Source of the DNA: Ww85 sp963745765
GTDB taxonomy: Bacteria > Desulfobacterota > Desulfobulbia > Desulfobulbales > Desulfocapsaceae
Direction: 5' to 3'
Length of the DNA: 64,000 bases
Assembly: GCA_963745765.1 (NCBI GenBank)
Contig: CAVUYQ010000001.1
Coordinates: 62,001 to 126,000, forward strand
This document shows, one piece after another, positions 47,360 to 56,820 of the stretch (the first letter of the stretch is position 1; the number at the start of each line of letters is the position of its first letter). A model generated the notes under the pieces. That model saw only the letters and a list, made by a program, of their open reading frames with translations. It did not search any database and had not been told where the DNA came from. A program made the position numbers and the translations under genes.

Positions 47360-48829
47360 TCAGTCAGCAAACGGTTCTATCTGGAGGACATTGAGCAGGG
47401 AGCCGATACGGATCTGCTCCTGCAGCTCGCCTTCAACAAACCTCAAGTGAGAGAGATCGGCAGGGAACTGATTGGTTGTGGCGTCAAGGGTGATCCACCG
47501 GCCGGATATACAGACTTCGTTCCAGGCATGATAGTAGAAAGCTCCTCTATGATATACGACACCGGCTGCGATCTTCGTCGGGATGGTCGCGGCCCTGGCC
47601 AGTGCGGCAAACAATGAAGCATGTTCGTTGCAGTCTCCGATACCGGTCTTCAAGGTTGTCAAGGCATCAGGGAGACCGATTACCGGGCGTTTCTCAAGTG
47701 TTTCGTAAACCCAGTGCGCAATTGCCTCCGCCTTCTGATAAGGCGACTGCAGGCCTGCCGTTATCTGAAGACTTTTCTCGATAATATCGGCAGACCCAGA
47801 CTGAATATAGGGAGATGGCTTAAGTGCTTTTTCCGCCTCAGGACAGACCGCCGTCTCAGTACCGCGGTCGCTGGTCAGTTCTTCCCGGGTAATGGTCAGG
47901 ATATTATCGGAAAACAACTGTCGGCCACCGGCAAGGTCAAAGTCTCCTTCCGCCGGCAGCGTCAACCGGTAGCGCATGGTTTGCCGTGATTCCAGTTCCG
48001 GCATCCTGCCGTTAACCTTAACGGAAACGGCGGTGAGCAATTCCGGGCTCTTTTCGTCGAGCTGTTTTGCAATGAACTCCGGCTCCCTGATAAAGACAAA
48101 GCCGGCAGGGGACTCTTCCTTGATGACATTCCCGTCATCATCAAGCCATGAATTTACCCGTGTTCCGGCAAACAACTCGGTGAAACGATGCAGGTTATAA
48201 ACCCGATCATGTATAAGAATGCGCTCTTCCCCGCGATACTCAACCAGGGACACCTTGGCGGTAAGGGAGAGCGGGTCAAACCATGGCACGCGGACTTTTT
48301 GACCTTCCTTGATCCCCTGGCTGAGCAGGAAGGAGCGTCTGGACGTTGAGAGCATTGGGGGCGCATCAAGCAGAACTTCATCGCTAATCACACTGTTTCC
48401 GGTGTCAAGTGAAAATGAGACAAGTCGGTCTTCTACCCGGCCGCTGGCGGTCATCGTATAAAACGGGGAGGAAAAACTGAAATTAAATTGCTCGAGTTTG
48501 TCTTCCTGGTCGAGCAATGCTTCGAGATCCAGACTGATCGGGTGAGACTGACCTGAAATGTTGAGGTTCATGAAGGCTTTTTGCCTGACAACGAGTCCGT
48601 TTTTTTCGTCTGGTGCGAAGTGATTTTCAACGTAGCCAATTTTCTTTTTGTTAAAATAGATACCCTGGAATTCGGTTCGCCGTGCACGATCAAGAGCGGC
48701 GGCTTCACGGGTGTCAATGGTTCTTATGAAGTAGTCACGATGCAGCAGCAGAGCAAACAGAATGAACCAGGCAAGGATAAAGACACCTTTGCCTGCCGGA
48801 TGATTGAACAGAATGCGCAGCCTGTTCAT
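47360..48829 (-). CDS. Membrane-anchored transglutaminase-like protein
   Basis: 489 aa, one N-terminal helix (GKGVFILAWFILFALLLHRD), then a long extracytoplasmic part with a C-terminal transglutaminase/protease-like domain (about 365-470). The catalytic triad is visible: Cys in GIGDCNEHASLFAAL, His in FYYHAWNEV and Asp in WITLDATTNQFPAD. The gene begins a three-gene operon (24 bases to the ATPase). Bacterial members act as peptidases or crosslinking enzymes; role here unknown, perhaps processing a product of the linked exporter (inference). Confidence 0.88.
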   Translation of the reverse strand: MNRLRILFNHPAGKGVFILAWFILFALLLHRDYFIRTIDTREAAALDRARRTEFQGIYFNKKKIGYVENHFAPDEKNGLVVRQKAFMNLNISGQSHPISLDLEALLDQEDKLEQFNFSFSSPFYTMTASGRVEDRLVSFSLDTGNSVISDEVLLDAPPMLSTSRRSFLLSQGIKEGQKVRVPWFDPLSLTAKVSLVEYRGEERILIHDRVYNLHRFTELFAGTRVNSWLDDDGNVIKEESPAGFVFIREPEFIAKQLDEKSPELLTAVSVKVNGRMPELESRQTMRYRLTLPAEGDFDLAGGRQLFSDNILTITREELTSDRGTETAVCPEAEKALKPSPYIQSGSADIIEKSLQITAGLQSPYQKAEAIAHWVYETLEKRPVIGLPDALTTLKTGIGDCNEHASLFAALARAATIPTKIAAGVVYHRGAFYYHAWNEVCISGRWITLDATTNQFPADLSHLRFVEGELQEQIRIGSLLNVLQIEPFAD

Positions 48830-49355
48830 TGCCGGAATTCCCCCAACGAGTTTCCGACAAACGCTGACTGTTGCCGGCAGTGGATTGGATGTAACTCTGC
48901 TGCCGGGTACATGTTGGTTGGTTTTAGACGGCAGGATAATAACATCAGTGGAAAACGTATCTCATAAGATTTCAGGAAGTATAGCACCCATTGGCTTTCA
49001 ATAATAAACATTCAGTGTCATGATGACACGAAGATTCTTTTCCGGGAGACAGATGGTCCCGCTTTTTCGGTGATTCACTTCCAGAGACAAGAAGAGCCCG
49101 GAGAGGGGGCAAGATAATGGGCAAGGAGTGTCGTTTCAGAACTGCTATTCAAAGCAAGAATTAGTCGGATTTTGACGCTGAACAACAATCAGAGTCGGAA
49201 AGAGCTAAAGACTCTTTGAACTATCGGCATCCTTGACGTCCCTTTACCTGTCAGGTATTGTAACGCAGTTTTCGCTTTTGATTATCGTCGTGGTTTCATC
49301 TTTGAACACTCTTTGGAAAAGGAGTGTTTGCCATCAGGAAAACCAGGGAGGGAAA
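48830..49355. other. Divergent intergenic region with a palindromic operator-like site
   Basis: About 525 bases between the transglutaminase operon (minus) and the cytochrome gene (plus). GTGTCATGATGACAC (49015-49029) is an odd-length palindrome with 7-base arms and one central base, like many transcription-factor sites. No gene or tRNA was recognised. Promoters for both sides should be here. Confidence 0.4.
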
Positions 49356-49649
49356 ATGAGGAGCTATTTATTGCCGTTACTGCTTGTTCTGGTCTCATTA
49401 GGCATCGGTTCATGGAGTTTTGCGCAGAATATGGATGATGCTGCCTGTCAGAAGACTATCCAGACAGGTTGTACTCAATGCCATTCTACAAAGAGAATCT
49501 GCGATAAACTGAGTGATGCCGCTGCGAATTGGCCCGAGACAGTAAAAAGAATGGGGCTGAAAGGTAACTTGCCTCAGGAAGTTCAGGACAGTGTCTTGAA
49601 TTGTCTGACAAAGGCATCGGAACCTGGAAAGTTTGTCTGTACAAAATAA
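49356..49649 (+). CDS. Small exported c-type cytochrome-like protein
   Basis: 97 aa. Signal peptide (YLLPLLLVLVSLGIGSWSFA) followed by a mature part of about 74 residues with one haem-binding CXXCH (CTQCH). The block AANWPETVKRMGLKGNLPQE is typical of single-haem cytochromes in Desulfobacterota, but no distal methionine could be assigned with confidence. GGGAGGGA directly precedes the ATG. A long palindrome follows, then the convergent superoxide reductase gene. Likely a periplasmic electron carrier. Confidence 0.8.
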   Translation: MRSYLLPLLLVLVSLGIGSWSFAQNMDDAACQKTIQTGCTQCHSTKRICDKLSDAAANWPETVKRMGLKGNLPQEVQDSVLNCLTKASEPGKFVCTK

Positions 49650-49697
49650 CATTCATTTTCCGGCGGGCAGGATTACAGCGTATTCGGTTTCATGTTT

Positions 49698-49732
49698 GGG
49701 TACCTTGAATAATCGAATTATTCAAGGTACCC
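49698..49732. terminator. Perfect 35-base palindrome between convergent genes
   Basis: Left arm GGGTACCTTGAATAAT and right arm ATTATTCAAGGTACCC are perfectly complementary, with a CGA loop. It lies between the stops of two convergent genes and can act as a bidirectional terminator. The 12-base edge GGGTACCTTGAA recurs at 34953 and 62527. Confidence 0.7.
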
Positions 49733-49740
49733 AGACAGAA

Positions 49741-50148
49741 TCAGACTATCGTCTCGTTCAGCCAGAAATCATGCAAGTTACAGAAGCTGGTAGCGAAGAT
49801 TTTTCCCTTATAGCCCGCGGGCAGTTCATAGCTGGACTCCGGTTTGTCGGCGGGAAAAAACGTTTTCGCACCGATGAACGTACCATCTTCAAGAACAAGA
49901 GTATGTCGTACAATGAAGTGTGCGTCAGACATCGGATGCTCGGTAACAAGCGAGACCTTGGAGCCGATGACCTCGACCTGCGGGACATGAATGGCCTCCT
50001 TGCCTGCCCATCTGCCGGGATTATCTTTGGTGTGGATGATATTTGTGTAACCGGCAAAACTTGAAGCATTTGCCTGAGGGACAATTGTGAACGTCATGAG
50101 AGAAACTGCTGCTGCGCTTGCCTTAAGAAAAGTGCGTCGATCATTCAT
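49741..50148 (-). CDS. Tat-exported superoxide reductase (desulfoferrodoxin C-terminal domain type)
   Basis: 135-aa protein reducing superoxide to peroxide without making oxygen, as expected in an anaerobe. Tat signal: twin arginine in NDRRTFLKASAAAVSLM. The Fe-ligand set of superoxide reductases is visible in order: His in KEAIHVPQVEV, HPMSDAHFIVRH, and the Cys/His pair in SFCNLHDFW. I start at ATG 50148 because GGGAGG is 7 bases upstream; the ATG at 50154 is too close to it. No N-terminal desulforedoxin domain is present. Export as a folded protein implies a periplasmic antioxidant, perhaps accepting electrons from the adjacent cytochrome (inference). Confidence 0.85.
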   Translation of the reverse strand: MNDRRTFLKASAAAVSLMTFTIVPQANASSFAGYTNIIHTKDNPGRWAGKEAIHVPQVEVIGSKVSLVTEHPMSDAHFIVRHTLVLEDGTFIGAKTFFPADKPESSYELPAGYKGKIFATSFCNLHDFWLNETIV

Positions 50149-50154
50149 GGACAT

Positions 50155-50704
50155 TCCTCCCTTCGAATTAATAATATTTTTCCGCTATTTCTCATGAACA
50201 TTGAACATTTCCTGCTCCTTCAGAAAAATCAAGGCGGCCTCAAAGCAGATGATAAGTAGTCGGTTTTTGGGGTGTCGTGAAATTAGTTTTTGCCGGAAAG
50301 TTTCATCTGGTCGATGCCTAGACGCTACCTTCTCGATAAAACTTTTGCAATTCTTTTTTTACCGAAATACCTGCCTCATCAGGTCCCCAGCGAGACTCTC
50401 TCCCGGGTGAGAGCTATCCACTGCCAAGGTTTATTGCAGGCACTGTCTGACAACGTAACCTTATTGCGGTTTTCTATTTCTTCTGCTTGAGTTCTATCGC
50501 CAACACCCAGCATTTATTATACTGTTATCGGGAAGGTGTCAGTTTACTTCCTGATCTTCTCCATGAAGTTAAAAATGGACGGTCCTTTTTCTTATCACAA
50601 TGTTTTTTTCGTTGTAAAGTGACCGCCGTTATCAAATGGTGGTCCATCTTATTGCAAGAGGATCTCCGGTACCAATGGTTACCGCCAGGGAGGGAGTGAT
50701 ACCG
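50155..50704. other. Intergenic region before maf
   Basis: About 550 bases with only short unsupported frames. It should contain the promoter of the superoxide reductase gene (minus). No tRNA, repeat or terminator was seen. Confidence 0.4.
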
Positions 50705-51295
50705 ATGCTGCGGACGATGAAAGAATTAGTGCTTGCCTCAGAATCTCCAAGAAGGAAGAGATTTCTGCACGAACTTGGCCTGTCATTTATTGTCTGCCCC
50801 GCCGAAATTGATGAACTCCCGGCTGCGGGAGAAGGGGCTGATGAGTATGTACTGAGGATGGCCCGGCAGAAAGCTGAGCAGGCAGGTTTGAAGTATCCGT
50901 CTGCCTGGATCCTCTCCGCCGACACGATCGTAACCATTGACAACGAACTTCTGGGAAAGCCATCCTCGCCTGAGGAAGCGGTCGCGATGCTGATGCGTTT
51001 ATCCGGCAGGACGCATGAAGTTCAGACAGGTTATTGCCTGATGAGTAGAATTGAGGAGACCTGTATCCTGGACAGTCGAAAAACGGCGGTCCGCTTTGCG
51101 CCATTTGCCGAGGATCTGGCACGGGCCTATGTCCTGACGGGAGAACCGATGGATAAGGCCGGATCCTACGGTATTCAGGGGAGAGGAGGACTGCTGGTGG
51201 AAGCGGTAAACGGGTCATACTCAAACGTGGTCGGTCTGCCAATGGCCGAAATTATTCTTCTATTGCAAAAAAAAGGTGTTATTACAGAGTTATAA
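50705..51295 (+). CDS. maf: Maf-family nucleoside triphosphate pyrophosphatase
   Basis: Hydrolyses non-canonical NTPs and is linked to septum control. 196 aa from the ATG at 50705, which follows GGGAGGGAG; a longer in-frame start at 50636 adds residues with no family match. Family motifs: LVLASESPRRKRFL at the N-terminus, ILSADTIVTIDNELLGKP (the catalytic Asp region) and DKAGSYGIQGRGG near the C-terminus. Intact and monocistronic. Confidence 0.93.
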   Translation: MLRTMKELVLASESPRRKRFLHELGLSFIVCPAEIDELPAAGEGADEYVLRMARQKAEQAGLKYPSAWILSADTIVTIDNELLGKPSSPEEAVAMLMRLSGRTHEVQTGYCLMSRIEETCILDSRKTAVRFAPFAEDLARAYVLTGEPMDKAGSYGIQGRGGLLVEAVNGSYSNVVGLPMAEIILLLQKKGVITEL

Positions 51296-51574
51296 AACTG
51301 GATAGATGATGCTGTTTGCGTGTATAATTTAGTGGAGATTGAAAGAGGGGGTCTGTTTCGAGATGATGATGTATCTTTAGAGAGTCCTGCAAATGGCCTG
51401 GTAATGCTATTAACCATCCGTCTTTCTTGACTTTTACTCCAATGCCGTGGTAGTCATTAAGGAAGAGCTGGTAATAATTGCAGCATCTTGTTCCAAGAGC
51501 AAAAAAAATGACTCGGTTTTTGATTGAAAGCATAGTTATCGTCTGATCGCCAGTTTGGGGGAAGCTTTAAAAAG

Positions 51575-54500
51575 ATGAGCCTAGAGAAGAAACAAAAAGA
51601 GGCATTCAGGGCACTAAAAGCATTTAACAATGCCGTTACAACCTCACGCCTCTATCCTGCAAGTTCTCCACAGGTTGCCAATACCAATGAAAAGGCTTAT
51701 CAGGTCCTGAAACAATATGGCAAGGATTTTGGTGTGCTGTCTTTTGGCAGAAGGGACGACGATCCCTTGTTATGCGGGGTGGACGTGCCGGAAGAGATCC
51801 ACTCTGAATTCTCCGAACTTCTCATCTATCGTCACCTGAATCTGCTTAAACTGGATAATGTCGTCCTTTCGCCCCCCATTGACCATGCTCTCTTCAAGCT
51901 TATTCTGTCCGCTTTTGTTGCCAGAAAAGAGGCTATAGACGGCGAGGGCGGCGGACGGCCTTTTGCTGATAATCTTGGTCTTGAGCACATTTTCCCTGAT
52001 GAATATAATCCCCCACCCGAACAGCAGGATCCCGCTCAGTCAACTTCCATGGATTTGCAGTTCGAAACACCTGTTGTCACCGAAGACCTTCTGGACTACC
52101 TTTTTGGTGAAAGTAATAAACAGGAGCGTCTATCAGCCCTGCAATTGATATTGAGCGATCGGGATCAGGCGGTGAGTGTGATTGCAGCCGGAGTCGCACG
52201 GCTGTTGCGTGAGGCGGGGAAACAATCAGACAAAAACAAACCGTTTTTATCCCCTTCATATAGTCGTTTTTTTGAAAATACCGGTAACCTGCTGCAGGCA
52301 GACCGGGACGAGGTTATCACCGGGGCTGTGGCATTGCTGCTGCGAAAACTCAACGATCCGATGCTTGCCATTCTCCATGCTCAGAAATACGCTGAGGGTT
52401 TTCCACAACATTTTTTAACGCAGCTGACGGCTACATTGCCGAATGAGCAGTTTGATGCGGTAATGAGACAATTGCATCGCTGGGTCAGACAATATGTGCG
52501 ATTGAAAAATACCGGCACGGTCGAGGCGCGAACGGTCGGCTTGACTCTGCAAAAGTTGCTTGCATCAACAAAGGGCAAACAATTTGTCGGCAGGGAAAAG
52601 GCGCGAGCTCTGATACAAAGCGGTGAACAGGAGCGGAAAGAGAAACGAATCGAGACAGGTATTGGCGGCCTGCTGAGAGGTGGGAAGGTTGGCCTGAAGA
52701 GCGACGAAATCCTCTTAAGCCTGCCGGCTGCAATAGGAAATCTTGTCAAGCAGGGTGAAGATGAAAACGGTGCCCGGCTTATCAAAATGTTGTCCGGTGA
52801 GATGCTGCATGCAACCGGGAATGATCGCCAGCGGCTTATTCGTCCGATTGTCTTAAGCGGCGAGATACTTCTGGAGATGGAACGCTGGGAGTTGCTGGAA
52901 TTGTCAGCTGATGCGCTTCTTCTGTGGATAAGTTCCTCTTCCGAAGGTGATACGATTTATAAGAAAGCATTACTCCTTTTGCAGTCGATCATCAATCAAT
53001 CCTGGGATAGCGGCAACTATGTTCGGGGTGACCAGATACTGCCCGTTTTTCATCAAATCCGTACCGGTCAATTGCCCAAGGATAAGTTTGTGGTTGATCT
53101 TGTTGGGCGCATACAGGATCGTTCCTATAACCGCTCCTTTTATCAGAAACAGCTTACTCAGTTTCTTGATGAAGGGGGCAACGTTAAGGCAGGTCGGCGG
53201 CTGATAATGTCGGGCCGCCCGGCCGGTGATTTTATAGTTGAAAAATTGTTGCAGGAAGAAGAACCGGCAAATCGTCTGAAAATTGTTGGTTTACTCGGTG
53301 ATATGGGGTCGGTTGCCAGAGAATTGATCATTGAAAAACTGCCTGAACCAATGCCTTGGTATGGGAAGCGCAATCTGATAAAACTGGCAGGGGTCATGGC
53401 CAGTCCTGAGCAGATACCTGCGCTTTTCCCCTATCTCCGTCATGATGACATCAGGGTTCAACGCGAGGCTTTCGTCTCCATTTATACCATCAGCGGTGAA
53501 CAGCGTAAAGAGACGCTCATTCAGTGTTTGGGCGAAGCCAGTGAAGCTATGCTCTGTCAGGTGGTTAAAGCGTTACTTCCCTACAGTGATGACGAAACGA
53601 TACGACATCTTGGTACCTTACTGGAGGATCAGGAAAACTTTTCTGCCGATATCAGAGAACCGCTGATCCGGGAGACAATAAAAGTTATCTCCCGGAGCAG
53701 CTCTGAGACAGGCAGGGATGTGCTTCTTGCTTTTCTCGACACGCAGAAGAAAAAAGTGAACAGGCGGCTATCCCCGGCGGTCTGGCAGGATGCTGAGCGT
53801 GCTTTGAGAAAGGTTGAAGAACATCTAGAGGACGCCGCAAAATCAGCACCCCAGGAACAAACCAAAGGAGCTGCTGCTGGTGCTTCACTGTTGCCACATA
53901 AAGAGGCAAGCGACCCAGTTGGCGAGTCAAGTCAACAGGTCCATGATCTATTTGAGCTGCCGGCATATATTCGGATAAAAGAATTGGTCGAAGAGGATAA
54001 AATTGATTCGGCCAAGGAATCGCTACTCTGGCTGATTGGAAATCTGGCAGCAAAGCATCGTTTCGAAGACGCTGAGACGCTGCGGACATGGCTTGTGGAA
54101 ATCGATCCGATGGCTCTGTCCGAGATTATCCGGGCAGCGGAGATTATTGAAGAAGAAAAGATCGCCTCTATTGCGCAGATGGATATCGAGGCCTGGTCGG
54201 AACTCTACGATGAGCTTTCAACCGAGGAATTTGCAACCTTCATTCACGCCACCGAACGCAAGGTATATGGCAATGAAGCGCTGATTTTCCAGCAGGGTGA
54301 TACGCAGTCGGGGTTATATTTCGTTAACAGCGGTGCGGTGAAAATATTCTATCAGGACAAAACGGAAGAAAAACTGATAAAAACGGCCACACGGGGAGAC
54401 ATACTCGGTGCTGATACGGTGGTGGATGCGTCTGTGTGGACGGTTAGTGCCGCCTGTCTGGGACAGGCTGAGATCATGTATCTGGGGGAACGCGAACTGG

Positions 54501-54955
54501 TGAGGTTGCGGGAAGAATATCCGGCCCTGGAAACAAAGATTAATGATTTTTGTCAGAAATACGTCAGCCTGGAGAAATTTTTCAATACGGCTGACAGGGA
54601 TCGCCGAGGGGCCAGACGGCACAATCTTTCCGGCAAGGTTACCTCGGTTCTGCTTGATGACAAACGGCGTGATACCGGTTTTTCGACGCAGGGTGATCTC
54701 AGTGATGTTTCTCGCGGAGGGCTGTCTTTTTTCATGCGGATATCCCAGAAAAAACATGCCCGTGTAATGCTTGGCCGGAATATACGGGTCATGGTTGCCA
54801 TGGAAGGAGCGGTAGGGAGACAACTCAATATCCTCGGTTCCATCATTGCCGTTAGAAGCCGGCAAAACGTGGAAAATGAATATTCGGTCCATATCAAGTT
54901 CAATGAAAATTTGAGTTCACCCCATCTCCAGGCAATTATCAAAACCAATGCCTAA
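51575..54955 (+). CDS. Large HEAT-repeat protein with cNMP-binding and PilZ domains
   Basis: 1126 aa, intact. The N-terminus (1 to about 190) contains a helical region AFNNAVTTSRLYPASSPQVA, similar to the start of several HEAT-type regulators. Helical repeats occupy about 200-730 (for example LLGDMGSVARELIIEKL and HLGTLLEDQENF). A linker is followed by a cyclic-nucleotide-binding domain (about 889-990: ALIFQQGDTQSGLYFVNSGA then RGDILGADTV). A C-terminal PilZ domain (about 1009-1115) has both c-di-GMP motifs, RRGARRH (RxxxR) and LSDVSRGG (DxSxxG). No catalytic domain was seen. The helicase gene follows 80 bases downstream on the same strand. Confidence 0.82.
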   Translation: MSLEKKQKEAFRALKAFNNAVTTSRLYPASSPQVANTNEKAYQVLKQYGKDFGVLSFGRRDDDPLLCGVDVPEEIHSEFSELLIYRHLNLLKLDNVVLSPPIDHALFKLILSAFVARKEAIDGEGGGRPFADNLGLEHIFPDEYNPPPEQQDPAQSTSMDLQFETPVVTEDLLDYLFGESNKQERLSALQLILSDRDQAVSVIAAGVARLLREAGKQSDKNKPFLSPSYSRFFENTGNLLQADRDEVITGAVALLLRKLNDPMLAILHAQKYAEGFPQHFLTQLTATLPNEQFDAVMRQLHRWVRQYVRLKNTGTVEARTVGLTLQKLLASTKGKQFVGREKARALIQSGEQERKEKRIETGIGGLLRGGKVGLKSDEILLSLPAAIGNLVKQGEDENGARLIKMLSGEMLHATGNDRQRLIRPIVLSGEILLEMERWELLELSADALLLWISSSSEGDTIYKKALLLLQSIINQSWDSGNYVRGDQILPVFHQIRTGQLPKDKFVVDLVGRIQDRSYNRSFYQKQLTQFLDEGGNVKAGRRLIMSGRPAGDFIVEKLLQEEEPANRLKIVGLLGDMGSVARELIIEKLPEPMPWYGKRNLIKLAGVMASPEQIPALFPYLRHDDIRVQREAFVSIYTISGEQRKETLIQCLGEASEAMLCQVVKALLPYSDDETIRHLGTLLEDQENFSADIREPLIRETIKVISRSSSETGRDVLLAFLDTQKKKVNRRLSPAVWQDAERALRKVEEHLEDAAKSAPQEQTKGAAAGASLLPHKEASDPVGESSQQVHDLFELPAYIRIKELVEEDKIDSAKESLLWLIGNLAAKHRFEDAETLRTWLVEIDPMALSEIIRAAEIIEEEKIASIAQMDIEAWSELYDELSTEEFATFIHATERKVYGNEALIFQQGDTQSGLYFVNSGAVKIFYQDKTEEKLIKTATRGDILGADTVVDASVWTVSAACLGQAEIMYLGERELVRLREEYPALETKINDFCQKYVSLEKFFNTADRDRRGARRHNLSGKVTSVLLDDKRRDTGFSTQGDLSDVSRGGLSFFMRISQKKHARVMLGRNIRVMVAMEGAVGRQLNILGSIIAVRSRQNVENEYSVHIKFNENLSSPHLQAIIKTNA

Positions 54956-55035
54956 GTCAATTGCCAACCGGTCGCAACAGGTCTGCATCCGGCTGCAGAC
55001 AGACGGAAGCCGGAAATACGTTTAGAAAAAAAAGC

Positions 55036-56820
55036 ATGAATGATTACGGTCAAGCTGTTTTTGCTTTCTATAAGCAACACCTGGTCAATGGTGTACTTGA
55101 AAAAACAACCTACATCGCAGATTGTCCTTTTTGTCACGAAAAGGGGCTTGACGGCAGCAGACGGCTGACGGTCACCATCAACCGGGAAGGCTTCTTTCAT
55201 GGTTTCTTTCGCTGTCTTAACCAGTGTGTACCGGGCGGCTTTCCTCTCTGGTATGGTTCTCTTGCCAAGATTGATCCGGCCGAGGTACCTGGATATGATC
55301 CGGACCGTGAGTATGTTTCGCAGGAAAATGACTTCCCCGTTCATTCCATTAATCAGCAGATACGAAAATTCAGGGATGACCTGACCGACCGGATAATCAA
55401 TCATTTTCAGGATAGCGGCATTTCCGAATCCGTTCTTCGTCAGATGTCTATCGGCTATAACGGTCGATACATCGTCTACCCCTATTTCCAGGAGGATGGC
55501 AATTGCTACTCAGCCCGGTGTGTCTATCCGGATAGGCCGGAAGATAATTTCTGGCACGGGGAAGAAGCGGTTACAGCAGAACAATACCAACTCTTTAATG
55601 TACAGGATATCCAGCGCTGTGAAAATGGTACACTCATACTCTGTGAGGGCGAGGACAATCTCCTGACCCTTAAACAGATGGGACTGCCCGGTATTGCCGT
55701 GCCGGACAGTCAGATTTTCGAGAGTATCGATCCCGAGCAGTTTGCTTTTGTGAAGACCCTGTTCATTGCAACACTGAACAATACGGAATCGGAAATCCGG
55801 GCCCGGTCTTTTGCTTCACGTATAGGCCACAAGGTGCGCCTGCTTAACTGGCCCACCGGCTTAAGCCGTAATTACAGTCTCTGGCAGCTGGCAAGGGATA
55901 CCGGCAGTGAATTCAGTGCACGGGTCATCTCCATGGCCCGGAATTCCAGGGCATTTTCCCCATTTTCGAGTCCGAAACGGGAGCATGACCGCTTTTTTGA
56001 AACCCTCAATGATCAGCTTGGCGCTTCCTACGAAGGGTTGACGTCCGGTTTCACCAGGCTTGATAAAGCGATCGAGGGAATTCACGGCATCAATGTCGTG
56101 GGTGGTGCACCCAAGGTCGGAAAGTCCTGTTTTCTGATCCAGGTAGCAACGGAGATGGCCAGGAGAAAAGTACCGATTGTCTATTACGATTTCGAGAACG
56201 GCCGCCAGAAGATCTATCAGCGGACCATGGCCCGTCTCAGTAGAATCCCGGTAAATGACTTACGCTCAGCGTCTTTTGGCGCAGAGCAGAAGATCCGCTA
56301 CGAATTTGCCTGTCGGGAGTTCCAGAAGTTATTAACCTGGTTTCGTGTGGTTAATGATCGCAAGGTGACGCCGGAAATCATGCGAAGGCATATTGATTTC
56401 ATACAGCATGAAACCCAGCGGGAACATGCTGTCGTGGTCATCGATAGTCTGCATAAGCTGCCTTTCAAAGACTTCAGCGAACAGAGGACCGGAATTGATG
56501 CCTGGCTCAGGCAGTTTGAATCAATGCGCGATGAAATGAAGGTGTCATTCCTGGTCATATCCGAACTCTCACGGGGCGAAAAAGGTTCTTACCGGGATAC
56601 GCCGCACATGGGGGTTTTCAAGGGTTCCGGAGATATAGAATACTGTGCTGACAATGCCCTCGTTATCTTTCCGGAATGGAGCCATCAGGACTCGGCCGAT
56701 GGTGCGGAGAGGAATAATAATCTCTGGCTGGTCGCCAGTCGTGAACACAGCCCGGGCCTTATTGCCACCTATCAACTTGATTACCCATTCTGGGGATTCA
56801 GGGAACTGGAAAGTCACTGA
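55036..56820 (+). CDS. Twinkle/T7 gp4-like primase-helicase with degenerate Toprim
   Basis: 594 aa from the ATG at 55036. N-terminal zinc site C30, C33, C60, C64 (CPFC and CLNQC). Toprim-like region near 200-270: TLILCEGEDNLLTLKQMG keeps the first acidic motif, but the second reads FIATLNNTES where DxD is expected. The C-terminal RecA-fold helicase is DnaB-like: Walker A GGAPKVGKS (about 356-364), IVYYDFENGRQKIYQRTMAR, Walker B VVVIDSLHK (about 466-474), then VISELSRGE and FKGSGDIEYCADNALVI. No phage genes adjoin. It overlaps the trmFO stop by 23 bases, convergently. The upstream HEAT/PilZ gene may be in the same transcript. Confidence 0.82.
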   Translation: MNDYGQAVFAFYKQHLVNGVLEKTTYIADCPFCHEKGLDGSRRLTVTINREGFFHGFFRCLNQCVPGGFPLWYGSLAKIDPAEVPGYDPDREYVSQENDFPVHSINQQIRKFRDDLTDRIINHFQDSGISESVLRQMSIGYNGRYIVYPYFQEDGNCYSARCVYPDRPEDNFWHGEEAVTAEQYQLFNVQDIQRCENGTLILCEGEDNLLTLKQMGLPGIAVPDSQIFESIDPEQFAFVKTLFIATLNNTESEIRARSFASRIGHKVRLLNWPTGLSRNYSLWQLARDTGSEFSARVISMARNSRAFSPFSSPKREHDRFFETLNDQLGASYEGLTSGFTRLDKAIEGIHGINVVGGAPKVGKSCFLIQVATEMARRKVPIVYYDFENGRQKIYQRTMARLSRIPVNDLRSASFGAEQKIRYEFACREFQKLLTWFRVVNDRKVTPEIMRRHIDFIQHETQREHAVVVIDSLHKLPFKDFSEQRTGIDAWLRQFESMRDEMKVSFLVISELSRGEKGSYRDTPHMGVFKGSGDIEYCADNALVIFPEWSHQDSADGAERNNNLWLVASREHSPGLIATYQLDYPFWGFRELESH

